Shown: positions 45,757-58,305 of the stretch, in pieces
Layout of the letters: the number at the start of each line of letters is the position of its first letter
How positions within the stretch are numbered: position 1 is the stretch's first letter
Assembly: GCA_024364735.1 (NCBI GenBank)
Contig: JAGFNQ010008767.1
Location: 96,606-160,605, forward strand
DNA: 64,000 bases
Source of the DNA: Boesenbergia rotunda
Taxonomy: Eukaryota > Streptophyta > Magnoliopsida > Zingiberales > Zingiberaceae
Direction of reading: 5' to 3'
Notes under the pieces: generated by a model
Databases searched by the model: none
Told to the model about the DNA's origin: nothing
The model's input: the letters and a program-made list of their open reading frames with translations, nothing else
Translations under genes and position numbers: made by a program

Positions 45757-46241
45757 TAATGCCAATCGCTATGGTATCCAATACCACATGCTCTAACATG
45801 ACCCTCAAACTTACTTTGAGGCAAGGCCTTAGTTAATGGATCCGCTAAATTCCTTTCAGTGGGAATTTTCTCAATTTGTATATCATTCCTACTTATAATC
45901 TCTCTGATCAGATGATAGCGGCGAAGCACATGTTTGGATCGCTGATGAGACCTTGGTTCCTTTGCTTGTGCAATAGCTCCATTGTTGTCGCAGCAAATCA
46001 GTATTGCTTGATCAATGGTTGGAACCATACATGTTCTGTGACAAACTTCTTGATCCAGACTGCTTCCTTTGCTGCTTCCAAAGCTGCAATATATTCCGCT
46101 TCCGTGGTAGAATCCGCTTCAGTATCTTGCTTGGAACTCTTCTAACTTATTGCGCCCCCATTTAGAATAAATACGTATCCAGACTGATATTTGGAGTCAT
46201 CCTTATCTGTCTGGAAACTGGCATCTGTATACCCACGTATT
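45757..46241 (-). pseudogene. E1 RNase H (broken)
   Basis: From SL4 the minus strand reads GYTDASFQTDKDDSKYQSG with an active-site Asp, a TAG replacing Trp, then STTEAEYIAALEAAKEAVW. A one-base frameshift near 46030 moves the rest into the frame of 46028-45756 (CCDNNGAIAQAKEP, KHVLRRYHLIREI, NLADPLTKAL). Stop at about 45756 beside the polypurine tract. Confidence 0.88.
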
Positions 46242-48505
46242 TGTTGTGACCGGGTGCATGTTGTCATGGATACGGGTTCGTAATTTTAAAATTTAATTAC
46301 GTGCAGCGGAAGATTTAGCATAAATAATTTCTCAAATTATTTTAACCACGTATCTAGCATGCAACCTTATGTTGTGGAGACATGATCATACATTTAAAAT
46401 TTTGCAGAAAGTAAACTAATTTACTTGATACCTCGCGTAACTCGTAGAAAGGGACGAGATCCAACCGTAGAGTCCCATGGAAGCTCCGCCTCTATTCGCG
46501 TCCACGCCGAGTTTTCTTCGGGATGACTTCGCAAAGCCACGAGTTTCGTGCCGACAAGAACTACTAGATTCTCCAAAGGCACGACAAGAGTAACAAGAGA
46601 GAGATGGAAAACTAACCACCAAACGAAGAACGGAATCGAGATTCTGGGAGGAAGGAAGGAGTTGCGCCCGCTTCTTCTTCTTCTTCTTCTTCGACCTCTT
46701 CTTGGTGGTGGAGGCTCACGGCAAGGGAGGTGAGGGCAGCCGGCCCTAGAAGAGGGAGAGGGTAGCCGGCCCTAGAAGAGGGAGAGGGAGAGAAGAAGAG
46801 GAAGAGAGGCTAGGCAAGAATCCTTGATCTCTTGAATTGATTTCCAAGCCTTGCCTTTGTACCTTTATATAGTAGCCTCTTTATCGCCAAGTCTCCTTTT
46901 AATGGTATAAATTTTTCATAAGAAATTTATCTTATAAATTTTTTCTATGAATTATTCCGTTATGCCAAGTTTTTATTATAACTTAATTTATAATAAAAAC
47001 AACCATGTCTCCCCTTTTATTATGGAATAAATTTTTACAAGAAATTTATTTTATAAATTTTTCTTATCATGGAAAAATCAATTCATAATTGATTTTATAA
47101 AATAAAATAAACCAATCCATGGTTCATTTTAATTTCCATAAAAAAGAATAAATTTCTATAAATTTATTTATATATATTTCTTTATATAAATTTCTTTATC
47201 CATAATTTTATAAAACAAATCACGCTCGATTTATTTTATAATTTAAACCAAACAATTTGGTTTCCCCTCTTCCTTGTGACCGACCAAACTAAAGAGGGTG
47301 GGCACCCTCTTTGGCCGGCCACACCAAGACGAAACCCTTACGAATTAAACTCATTTAATTCTTCCAATAAGCCTTCAAAAGACTTAGCCATTTTAAGCTT
47401 CCGATGCGTCTCTGAAAATTCAGATTCGACTTATCTCTCTTGATCGAAAAATCCAATTTTCAACTCGTTTTAAATCCCTCGGATTACTCGTAGTGCGTGT
47501 GACTAAATAGGCTTTCGATTTATGTTGGCCGTCTATAATTCATCAATTATAGAATGATCATGAGTGACACCTAGTAGTACATCATGATCCCCCAATTAAT
47601 CGAAAGATCAATGGTTGACCTCAGAAATTATTCTGAAACCCTTCAGTAGCTATAATGAGTCGTGCCTCATTCCCTTCACCATCTTATACCCACTTGGTTC
47701 AGGACACGGTCTATGTGTGTCAGTCCCCACTAGGCTGACTACGTCACACCTAGCCCAAGTAATGTTCGCTCGTCCTATGGATTCTAATTACTCTCATGTA
47801 TTTAAGAAACTCATACTCTGAACATGTCATGCTCTGGCCAGAGGCTTTGAGTAACTATCCGACGATAGGCCTTGGGTATACATCTCCTCGCAAGGAGTGG
47901 TGAATCCTTTTAGGCTGTTCATACATCTTCGGGCACTTCGGCTTATACCCAACCATCCTGGGTCCACACCTCCTTGGAGATGCTTGCTTAAGATGTTAAA
48001 GTATAAGTCTCCATGACCAAGATGACATGAACACCGCAAGTCAAAGGAACATCGCACTTAAGCTGCAGTAAGAACTTCACTGACATGTCTATATGTAGAC
48101 TACCATGTGAAGTTTTACAGCCAGTCACTCCAATGAACTAGTTCTCTTAACTAGCATTCATGTTTATCTCCGGACATCCCAATGTCACCAGCCAGTGAGA
48201 ATCAGTTGATTAGAGAATAACCCATGCTAGTCTCAACAGAATTGATAGTGTCCGTATTTATCAATTCATCGACTAGGGACATTTTCAATACTTCACAATT
48301 GCACATGTAGAGATAATCACTAGTTGTGAATTCATCACAAATTCTCTCATGCTGTGAATTGTATTGCGGACATTCAGTAAATGAGTTTAAGATCCCAATT
48401 AAATACACAAACATATATACTCAAATAGTGAATATTCATTTATTAAAATAAATGTTTATAATCATAAGGGGATTGCCTTAGGACACTTCTCTCATATTAC
48501 TAACA
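46242..48505 (-). mobile_element. Solo copia LTR SL4 (2264 bp), TSD GTATT
   Basis: The plus strand starts TGTTGTGACCGGG and ends ATTACTAACA, of the same family as E1's own LTRs. GTATT is at 46237-46241 and 48506-48510. It lies in the E1 pol frame at the RT-RNase H boundary, so it arrived after E1. Confidence 0.94.
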
Positions 48506-49880
48506 GTATTATCATATCACCTTCTCCATATATTAAGAACACATCCTTAGTTCTTCTTAAGTACTTAAGGGTTGTCTTGACAGCCGCCCAATAATCCATT
48601 CCTGGATCAGACTGGTATCTGCTCGTGACGCTCAGAGCATACGATACATCGGGCCTGGTACATAACATAGCATACATGATAGATCCTATCGCGGATGCAT
48701 AAGGAATCTTATTCATGCAAATCCTCTCGTCTTCTGTGTGTGGACACATAGACTTTGAAAGGTTGATCACATGCCTGATGGGAAGGTAACCTTTCTTGGA
48801 TTCCGACATGCTAAACCTTTTTAGCACTCGGTCTATATATGTAGACTGCGAAAGACCAAGCAATCGTTTTGATCTATCTCTATAGATTCTAATCCCAAGG
48901 AAATAGGTTACTTCTCCAAGGTCTTTCATGGAGAAAGTTTTGGACAACCAAATTTTAACTGACTGTAAGACTGATATATCGTTTCCTATAAGTAATATAT
49001 CATCGACATATAACACTAGGAATACGACTGCACTCCCACTAACCTTCTTGTACACACAAGGTTCGTCAGGATTTTGTAAAAAATCAAACTCATTGATTGT
49101 CTCATCAAAACGGATGTTCCAGCTCCTGGATGCTTGCTTTAGTCCATACATGGATCGTCGAAGCTTGCATACTTTGGCTTTATCAAACGATGTGAAACCT
49201 TCAAGTTGTATCATGTATACATCCTCAAACAAGTATCCATTAAGGAAAGCTATTTTCACATCCATTTGCCATATCTCATAATCATAATGAGCTGCTATGG
49301 CCAGGAGCATCCGAATGGATTTAAGCATAGCTACTGGCGAATAAGTTTCGTCATAATCAATTCCTTGTTTCTGACGATATCCTTTTGCCACTAATCTAGC
49401 CTTGAAGGTAACAACATTACCTTCCATGTCGGTTTTCTTCTTGAAACCCCACTTGCACCCTATGGGCTTAATCCCTTCAGGTGGGTTAACCAAGTCCCAT
49501 ACTTGATTTTCGTACATGGAATCCATTTCCGACTTCATGGCTTCAAGCCATTTGTCCCTTTCTGAACTTTTCAGAACATCTTTATAACTGATAGGTTCGT
49601 CATCGCTAATGAGTAACACGTCGTTCGATTCACTTATGAGATATCCATATCTCTCTCGAATATTGCGTGCCCTATCAGACCTACGAAGAGGTGGTGTTAT
49701 TTTAGGTTCAACTGATAACTCATCATTATGAGTTCTCGGTTGTGGGTCAAGACTAGGTGTCTCTTTAATGTCTATTGGAGTTTCTTGAACTTCTTCAAGT
49801 TCAATGTTATTCCCACTGTTTTCTTGTAAAAGAAATTCTTTTTCTAGAAACACAGCATGCCTTGAAACAAACACTTTTTG
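48506..49880 (-). pseudogene. E1 reverse transcriptase
   Basis: A long open frame (49874 to the SL4 junction) covers the integrase-RT linker and the whole RT. The linker is acidic and Pro/Thr-rich. RT motifs: WLEAMKSEMDSMYENQVWDL, FKARLVAKGYRQKQGIDYDETY, QMDVKIAFLNG, MYGLKQASRSWN and the catalytic YVDD (49010-48999). It ends with GEGDMII at SL4. A TAA at about 49881-49879 separates it from integrase. The domain itself shows no stop. Confidence 0.92.
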
Positions 49881-50705
49881 TTACAATGGATGATAGAATT
49901 GGTAACCTTTCGTTTCCTTAGGGTATCCAATAAATAGGCATTTATCAGACTTAGCATCCAATTTGTCTGATACAGTCTGCTTCACATAAGCAGGACAACC
50001 CCATATCTTAAGGTGAGTTAAGTGAGGTTTCTTACTATTCCACGCCTCATATGGAGTAGTAGAGATTACCTTGGTCGGGACTCTGTTTAGCAAGTAAACA
50101 GCTATATTAAGTGCATAGCCCCAAAAGGATTTTGGAAGAGTTGCATGATTCATCATAGATCTAACCATCTCCATCAAGGTTCAGTTACGCCTCTCAGATA
50201 CACCATTATGCTGTGGTGTATACGGCGGAGTCCATTGAGACAATATCCCATTGTCCCTAAGATAATCTTGAAACTCTTGACTTAAGTATTCACCACCCCG
50301 ATCGGATCGAAGTATCTTAATACATTTGCCAAGCTGTTTCTCCACTTCATTTCTGAACTCTTTGAATTTCTCAAAAGCGTCAGATTTGTGTTTCATTAAG
50401 AACATATACCCGAATCGTGAGTGATCATCGATAAAGGTAATGAACTAGCTATAGCCTCCTTGTGCAAGAGTTGACATTGGTCCACATACATCAGTATGTA
50501 TTAAACCAAGCAATTCTTCCACTGGTTTACCTTTTCCGGAAAATGGTAATTTGGTCATCTTGCATTTTAAGCATGATTCGCATGTATCAAATGAACCGGG
50601 TTCAAATGATTCCAAAATTCCACATCGGTGTAATTTGGTCATACGTTTCTTACTTACATGGCCAAGACGACAATGCCACGTATAGGAGTCTATTCGATTA
50701 TCTAT
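49881..50705 (-). pseudogene. E1 integrase (three nonsense codons)
   Basis: Three open pieces in one frame, 50642-50445, 50405-50181 and 50177-49881. They give the zinc-binding GAG-pre-integrase part (GSFDTCESCLKCKMTKLPF), the core with first Asp in GLIHTDVCGP, second Asp in LRSDRGGEYLS and Glu in HNGVSERRN, and the C-terminal part (PTKVISTTPYEAWNSKKP). The catalytic D, D and E are all present. Breaks are TGA after 50706, TAG near 50445 and TGA near 50180; two look like CGA-to-TGA changes. Confidence 0.9.
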
Positions 50706-51947
50706 TCAAGCACGTTTGTTGCTAACTTTGATATTGAAAATGTCACCGGATAAATCTAACGTGTAGATACCATTGCACAATGTTCCGGTCCCATAAAGAA
50801 CACCATTTAAAGTTATGTAATAACAATTGTTACTAAAAGTTAAATGATAACCCATTTCATGCATGCATGAAATAGATACAATGTTCTTTATTAACGACGG
50901 AACAAAATAACAATTATCCAATTCTAAGACACGTCCAGTAGGGAGCTTTAGCAAATATGTTCCGATGGCAACAACAGCAATCTTTGCTCCATTTCCAACT
51001 CGCAAATTCGCTTCTCCCTTGACGAGTCTTCTTCTATTCCTTAGCCCCTGTATGTCATTACATATATGTAAGCTACACCTAGTATCAAGTACCCAGGTGA
51101 TTGAGGAAATAGAGTGACATTCAATAACGAAGATACCTGAAGAGGATGGGGCATCGGATGCCTTCTTCTTCAAGGACTCAAGATAAACGTTGCAGTTTCT
51201 TCGCCAGTGACCCTCCTTGCCGCAGTGATGGCAAGTGCCTTTTGGTGTCTTTTCAGTCTTTTCAGCCTTTTTCTTCTTTCCCTTATTCTGTTCTTTGGCC
51301 TTCCTCTTAGAACCTTTCTTTGAGGAACCAACTAACAGTACCGTCTTCGGATCCTGCTTCACAGAAGGCTCTATAGTCTTCAGCAGGTTGAGCAACTCAG
51401 GAATGGTAGTCTCTAGCTTATTCATCCGATAGTTCATCACAAATTGTGAATAACTTTTGGGCAAACAAAGCAGAATTAAGTCAATACTTAGTTCATGATC
51501 CATTGCAAAACCAAGTGTGCCCAGTCGCTCAATGTACCCCAACATCTTCAACACAAACTGTGAGACAGAAGTGTCTTCCTGCATCTTAGAGGTGAAGAGG
51601 AGTCTGGAGACCTCGAACCTTTCGGATCTCGCCTGCTCGTCAAATAACTCATGAAGATGGAAGATGATGGTATAAGCATCCATATGCTCATGCAGCTTTT
51701 GCAGCTCAGGTACCATAGCGGCTAGCATGATGCAACTCGCAAGTTCAGAATCGGTCATATGTTTCTGATAGGCCACTAACTGGTCTGGACTTGCATCTTC
51801 TGGAGGATGGTTGGGAAGTTGATCATCAAGGACATAAGCAAGCTTTTCTGCCTTGAGGACTATCCTCAGGTTTCGAAGCCAGTCCATGAAGTTTGGCCCA
51901 GTCAGCTTATTGGTGTCTAAAATGGAACCCAAATTCAGAGAAGACAT
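50706..51947 (-). pseudogene. E1 gag and protease
   Basis: Chosen start is ATG 51947 (MSSLNLGSILDTNKL); the frame is open further upstream only through a non-ATG codon. Gag has a UBN2-type capsid region (about residues 60-200), a Lys-rich tract and a zinc knuckle CHHCGKEGHWRRNC at residues 239-252. The protease motif reads WVLDTRCSLHIC with Asp at residue 288; the usual Gly after Asp-Thr is Arg, so activity is doubtful. The frame ends in TGA after 50706. E2 9701-9590 is a sister copy of the start. Confidence 0.92.
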
Positions 51948-53724
51948 GATCAAGTGATTATCCTAGAAATACAAATTGAGCTTATGTGAGAAGAATGATA
52001 AAGAATGCATCAACATACATCAATTAAATCTTATTTATTTTTCGAATCGAATAACCCTTTTTATCAATTCGGGAGATCGTAGGAACATCTCCAAATAGGT
52101 TGATATACAACCATAGATAAGAACAACCATGGCTGTGGCCATCAAGTTATTCTTAGCTATGAAGATAGGCAATTATACCAATTACATATCACACATATGT
52201 AACTATCACATTATGCTATCAACTAATTGAATGTTTGCATAAATCATTGGGTTGCTAACTCATTAACAAGCATGCAACATTATGCATAGCACCCAACTGC
52301 ACCTCTCTTTACATCGACCTTGGCTGTGGCACAACAAATCGATGCTCCAAGCTTAAGGCTGACCCATTAATCAAGAAATAGTTTTAATATGGTTGGAGCT
52401 CATTCAACCGTTTAGTCAGGCTTGGATGTGTCCAACAACCAAAACTAAGGATTTACCTCTGACTCCAACTATATTTATCATAAACTAATTCCATGGTTTG
52501 AACATGTTGAGGTTCAAGCCGGGCATGGATGTGTCCATCAACCCAAACGAGAAACAAAACTCCGGTTCTAATCATATTAATGGAAGGTGTTGGCCTTAAT
52601 ATTTTGTAAGGGGTTTTTGGTCTCATCCTTTTCTTTTAAGCACATTCATGACATATAACTATGTCATGCTCTAACGATTTCCTTAATAAAGTATGTATGT
52701 GACTTAATTTATCAAGTCTCATTAATTGAATTAGGAACCAGATTTCCTAATTCTAATTTCACACTTTATTTAAGGAATATTGTTTTGGGATACATTTTCC
52801 TAAATTGTCATAATCAATTTCGGAAATAATATGTTTAAGACTTTGATTTCTCTAAATCAAATCTTATTAAATTAAGAGACAGATTCCCTTAATTCAACCA
52901 CATATTATTTTCATGAAAATCTTATCTAAGGAAATATACTCTATAGGAAACAATTTCCTAATTAATTTTGGAGACAATAATATGTATGAGCATCACCTCA
53001 TAAATCAAATAAAGAAATTATCGTTTGAGAATCACCTCAAACATTTCCAAGATTTGATCACATATTTTATTTATGAAAAATTAATATCAATAAATAACTT
53101 AATTTGGATGGCTCCCCGAGGCTCAATCCAAAATAAGAATTTATTGATAATATAATTTGAATGGCTCCCCATGGCTCAATCCAAATTTAACATTAGACAA
53201 TTTAAATTCAATTTAGGAAATTTAATTATAACAACTAACTTTAAATTGGACGGCTCCCCGAGGCTCAATCCAAAATAAAGAATTTTGTAACTAATTTAAT
53301 TTCCAATTATGAATTTAAATGTCATTTAATATTCCATAATTTGTCTAGACTTTCTCGAAAGAAAGTGCCCAAAATTGCGAGCTTTCTATAAATGGAAAGT
53401 TTCCAAAATAAAATTTTTAGAATAATTGTAAGTTTCTGGTACAACGAAAACTTACGTATTTCCAAAACTGGATATTTCCAAATAGGAAATTTCCAAAATT
53501 GAAAAGTTTCCAAAAAATGGAAAGCTTTCACAATTATCATAAAATTTCAGAAATAGGGATATTTCAAAAGTTTGCGAAATTTCATGAGGATTTCCAAACT
53601 TTGAAATTCCTAAATCTAAAATTTACCATAATTGGAAAGTATCCATGATTGGAAAATTTTCCAAAATTGAGATCATGATAAAGTTTTCCGCAAAACAATT
53701 ATAAGATTATGTCGAACACTAACC
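51948..53724 (-). other. E1 untranslated leader with stem-loop repeats
   Basis: Nearly the same as the E2 leader (9702-11478). It has three copies of the GACGGCTCCCCGAGGCTC-type motif (53103-53132, 53156-53185, 53244-53274) and an array of TTTCCAAAA/GGAAAG words at 53340-53680. No ORF is supported. Confidence 0.75.
53103..53274 (-). repeat. Three copies of the 30-bp stem-loop motif in the E1 leader
   Basis: The complementary ends TTGGA/TCCAA are kept in copies one and three; copy two reads TTTGAA at its left end and has CATGG in the core. Confidence 0.78.
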
Positions 53725-53737
53725 GGCTCTGATACCA
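53725..53737 (-). other. E1 primer binding site
   Basis: The minus strand reads TGGTATCAGAGCC, exact initiator-Met type, one base from the 5' LTR at 53739. Confidence 0.92.
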
Positions 53738-53738
53738 C

Positions 53739-54776
53739 TGTTGGGATCGGGTGCATGTTGACATGGATGCGGGTTCGTAATTTTAAAATTTAGTTACGTG
53801 CAGCGGAAGATTTAGCATAAATAATTTCTTAAATTATTTAACCACACATCTAGCATGCAACCTTATGTTGTGTAGACATGATCATATATTTAAAATTTTG
53901 TAGAAACGTAAACTAATTTTCTTGTTACCTCGCGTAACTCGAAGAAAGAGACGAGATCCAACCGTAAGCGTCCCTTAGAAGCTCCGCCTCTATTCCTGTC
54001 CACGTCGAGTTTTCTTCGGGATGACTTCGCAAAGCCACGAGTTTCGTGCCGACAAGAACTACTAGATTCTTTAAAGTCACGACAAGAGTACCAAGAGAGA
54101 GATGGGAAGACTAACCACCAAACGAAGAATGGAATCAAAATTCCGGGAGGAAGGAAGGAGTTGCACCCGCTTCTTCTTGTTCTTCGGCAGCTGCTTGGTG
54201 GTGGTTGAAGCTCACGGCAAAAGGGGTTCTCCTTTTAGGGCCGACGGCACTAGAGGAGGGAGAGGTAGAGAAGGAGAGAGAGAGAGGGCTTATTTCTAGA
54301 TCTCTTAGATTAAATTCCAAGTCTTGCCTTGGTTCCTTTATATAGTAGTCTCTCAACCGCCAAGTCTCCTTTTTATGGAATAAATTTTCATAAGAAATTT
54401 ATCATATAAATTTTTCTATGATTTATTCCATCATGCCAAGTTTTTATCATAATTTAATTTATAATAAAAACAATCATGTCTCCCTTTTCTTATGGAATAA
54501 ATTTTCACAAGATTATATAAATTTTTTTATCATGGAAAAATCAATTCATAATTTTTCAATACTTCACAATTGCACATGTAGAGATAATCACTAGTTGTGA
54601 ATTCATCACAAATTCTCTCATGCTGTGAATTGTATTGCGGGCATTCAGTAAATGAGTTTAAGATCTCAATCAAATATACAGACATGTATACTCAAATAGT
54701 GAATATTCATTTATTAAAATAAATGATTACAATTATAAGGTGATTGCCTTAGGACACTTCTCTTATATTACTAACA
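53739..54776 (-). mobile_element. E1 5' LTR with a 1.2-kb internal deletion (1038 bp left)
   Basis: The plus strand starts TGTTGGGATCGGG and ends ATTACTAACA. Compared with the 3' LTR it jumps at about 54553 from ATTCATAATT to TTCAATACTTCAC, losing roughly 1.17 kb of U3. The TATA box (54344-54335) and transcribed part remain. TSD CTAAG follows at 54777. Confidence 0.92.
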
Positions 54777-55411
54777 CTAAGGTGCCTCCCATCGGAAGAA
54801 AACTTATCAAATCAGAAGTCATTGACGTCACTGCTTATCCTCTAGAAGGTGCATCAGATTAGAAGTGAGGTGACTCAGTTCCCAACTAAGGCGTCTTGAA
54901 TTGCTAAACTCTTATCTTTTGCGGCAGTTTCGCAATGACGCCTCTAGTCCCAACTAAGACACCTTAGGTGGAACCTGAGGTGCTTGAGGTACTATCCATC
55001 CAAGGTTGAATTTTGTAATTTGAACCATGCAAAATGTGTTAGTCCAAAACAAGATATTCCCTGTAATACATGGTTAGCACAACTACAAATGGACTAAACA
55101 TGTTTAGTATTACATAGACCATGTCTTCCCAAGAACAGGATTTAGTCAACACCTTAGCTTTGAACTCTAAAATAGTTCTAAACTGGACCATGCCTAAAGT
55201 CCCAATAGGAACTTATCCTCACTGAAATTCACTCTTTAGCAACTTACCTCACTTATCTTGTGCAGATTTACTTAACTCCTTAAGCCAGCAGGTCTTTAAG
55301 CCAACTGATAGGTCCCACGGACCCAATTAGACTTCATGCCAAGTCTCCACCAACTTAGGCTTCAGCAGTTGTCCGGCCCTACAAACCCAACTGGACATCC
55401 TGCCAAGACAT
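54777..55411 (-). mobile_element. S2 LTR, second segment
   Basis: Continues the LTR broken at 43529. It contains three degenerate copies of a (G/A)GTTCCCAACTAAG word (43513-43529 before E1, 54880 and 54940). It is interrupted at 55411 by element C, preceded by GACAT. Confidence 0.65.
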
Positions 55412-58290
55412 TGTAACACCCCAAAATTTTCCCATATGAAATATTATGAATTCATGAAACATTATTATTATTATGAAATTTCATGATGGGCTTGGCTTAA
55501 TGGGCTTGGATGTGGATTAGTGCAAAATGTGATGAAAAGAAAATGTAGAAAAAAGGAAGCAAGGATTGAACCTTGAACCTCCTAGTTGCACTAGCCATGT
55601 CTTAACTATTTTACCAAGCCATGTTTCATGTTGAGAGAATAAGAAACATGCTTGTTAAAGCTAGGGAAGTGAAGAGACATGTCCCTTCATGAGAAAAGTA
55701 TAAATAAGAGAGGGAGAGGTTGGAATAACTTCCTCTCTTCTTCTTCCTCACTCCCCCCCCACCGAAAACTCATCTTCTTCTCCTTTTCAATTTTTGAAAA
55801 AATACACCCTAGGGTTCTAACCCTAGGGAATTGGAAGGAAGAAGACCATCCAAGGATCTTGCCCTCTACTAGGGCCAAAGGTTCTAGAGAAGTGCTAGTA
55901 AGGAGAACACTCACCCTCCTTCAACCAAGGGTACTCTAAAGGTTTAGAGAAGGTGAAAGTCAAGCGAAAGGATGTAAGTATCCCCTCGCCTGCAGTGTAA
56001 TTGTTATGTATGAATTTCCTTCTTCTTGTAGTTTTCAAAAATGGGGATTTGCCCTAGGTAAGTTTCGGCCACCCCTTAAGGGAAGGCCTTGGTTACTTTT
56101 TGATACATGAGAAGACCCCTTGGGACTTAGGATATATATGTATGTTGATTTTCCTTCAAGTTGTGATAACAAAAACTAGGGTTTGCACCCCCTTCAAGTT
56201 TCGGCCAAGGCAAGGAATTTAGGGATTTAAGAGTTGAATTTCTCTAGGATGTATTTTATGTTTAGTGTATTATATGATAGTGTAGACAAGGTGTTTGTAT
56301 AAATGGTTGGTTACAAAAATCCAACTTTTTCCCTACCCTACAAGTTTCGGCCAACCCTAGAGGGATTAGGGTTTAGGGTTGCATAATTATCCTATGATGT
56401 AATCTATGCTTAATAAGTGGCATGATGTGTATGTGAGGTGTTTGTGTAAATTCTTGTGTGAATGTTGATTTCAAAAATCCTAATTTCCCCTACCCTACAC
56501 CATTCGGCCAACACCCTAAAGTTAGGGTTTGTGAAGGTTAAACTACCCTATAGAATATGCTTATGTTTGGGGATAATGATATGTATATGCATGTGATGTT
56601 TAAATGGAATGTTTGATTTGAAACTTAATTTTTCCCTAGTATGTGATATTCGGCCAAAGTATGGAACATTAGGTTGTGAAGGTTGATTACCCCATGATGT
56701 ATGCTATGCTTACTATGATACATGATATATATATATATGTGATGATTGTATGGGATGTACCCTATGAGATATGCTTATGTTTGGGATGATGATATGTATA
56801 TGCAAGTGATGTTTAAATGGAATGTTTGATTGGAAAACTTAATTTTTCCCTAGCATGTGATATTCGGCCAAAGCATGGAACATTAGGTTTGTGAAGGTTG
56901 ATTACCCCATGATGTCTGCTATGCTTAGTATGATACATGATGTATATATATATGATACTGGTATGGGATGTTTGATGTCAAAAACCTAAGCTACCTCTAC
57001 CTTTGACTTTCGGTCAAAACCTTAGGTTTAGGGTTAAGAAGAACTCGGTAACTCATAAAGCATGCTACCACTTCCTATGACATGAATATGATTTATGTGA
57101 CCAATCTTGTCATATATAAAATATATTAAGTGGTTGAAATATGATATATGTATGAGCATGTTTATAGCCCATGGGGCACCATTTATGAATTTCATGTGAT
57201 GTGTATGATAAAATGCTTGAAAGGATACTCCACTAAGTATGGGATCAAGAGCACCCCCTTATGTTGTGTGGTGTGTCCCTGTGGGATCATGAGCACCCTT
57301 GAAGAGTGGTGTGTCCCTTAAGAGTGGATTTGGGGTACTCCTTAGCATATATGTAAAGACATGATAAGTATTTTACTTTGTAAGTTGTGTACCCGACTCG
57401 AAGGGGGTCGTTAAACAAATCCGGGGTGCATGTTAATGTAAGGTCATGGCTCCGGTAGGACGGAAGGGTCCTGCTCTAATTGGTTGGTGGCTCGCTACCC
57501 CAATTCATTAGGGAACGCACATTATGTGGTACACAACTGGGCCCTATATGATATGGATGTATTTTTAAGTAATACCTTTATGGAATTGTTTTGAAAAACA
57601 TTGATTATATGGGAAGGGTATGCTTAAGATACTTTATGCTGCATGCTTAGAAACTTTGATGTTTAGTATGCTATGATGAACTCATGCTTATGATTTATTA
57701 TGCGTACATGTTGTATGCCTTCGTATGGATTTTGCGAGTAGGACAGGATCCTTACTAAGCATTTGCGCTTACTAGTTTATGTGTTGTCTTATGCTGCAGA
57801 TAAGGGTAAGAAACACTTAAACTAAAGGAAGAGGCAGCAGGGCTGAAGATGTATGGGGTGGTGGCTCGGGAAAGAAAGATTTTTATATCTACATTACTAT
57901 GCTTATGATGATGTTTGCTTCAACAATGAATGTTCGTGATTAGGTTTGATATTGCATGATAGTGATTACACTTGGAATTCTCATATACTATATTTTGTTT
58001 GATTATGTTATGAGTTGAAATAATATGTGAACCTATCATGTTATAGAATAACTCTTGATTAAAATATTTCAAATGATGTTCTAATGATTCAAGCATGATA
58101 TTTGATTGACACGTACTGACTAGTATGCTTAACACTTGTAAGTATCACCTGATAGTTTTAGACAAGCATGCTCAGCACTTAGTCCTTGCATTGTTGGTTG
58201 TTTTAATTTTATGCTAGAAGAAAGAAAATAATTATATGATTGATTGTACGTAACCCCGCCCCGAGAGTAGATATATGGGCGGGCGTTACA
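55412..58290 (+). mobile_element. LTR C1 (5' LTR of C, 2879 bp)
   Basis: Starts TGTAACACCCC, ends GGCGGGCGTTACA. TATA box TATAAATA at 55699-55706. The antisense tRNA-like module is at 55563-55618. It is the same family as LTR B but lacks the expanded AT repeat. Confidence 0.93.
55563..55618 (-). promoter_or_regulatory. Antisense tRNA-like module in LTR C1
   Basis: Minus strand: A-box-like TTGGTAAAATAGTT, then GGTTCAATCC at 55572-55563. The A box has decayed relative to B, the B box is exact. Confidence 0.5.
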
Positions 58291-58293
58291 GGT

Positions 58294-58305
58294 TGGTATC
58301 AGAGC
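58294..58305 (+). other. Element C primer binding site
   Basis: TGGTATCAGAGC lies three bases after the LTR end at 58290. Confidence 0.93.

Larger units (their letters stand above)
43530..54776 (-). mobile_element. Ty1/copia element E1, full structure, TSD CTAAG
   Basis: Minus-strand order: 5' LTR (54776-53739, internally deleted), primer site, leader, gag-protease-integrase-RT-RNase H, polypurine tract, 3' LTR (45741-43530). The TSD CTAAG is exact. The integrase-before-RT order is that of Ty1/copia (Pseudoviridae). Gag-pol from 51947 to 48506 stays in one frame with only four nonsense codons. SL4 splits the RT-RNase H junction, and a frameshift and a stop lie in RNase H. Confidence 0.95.
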
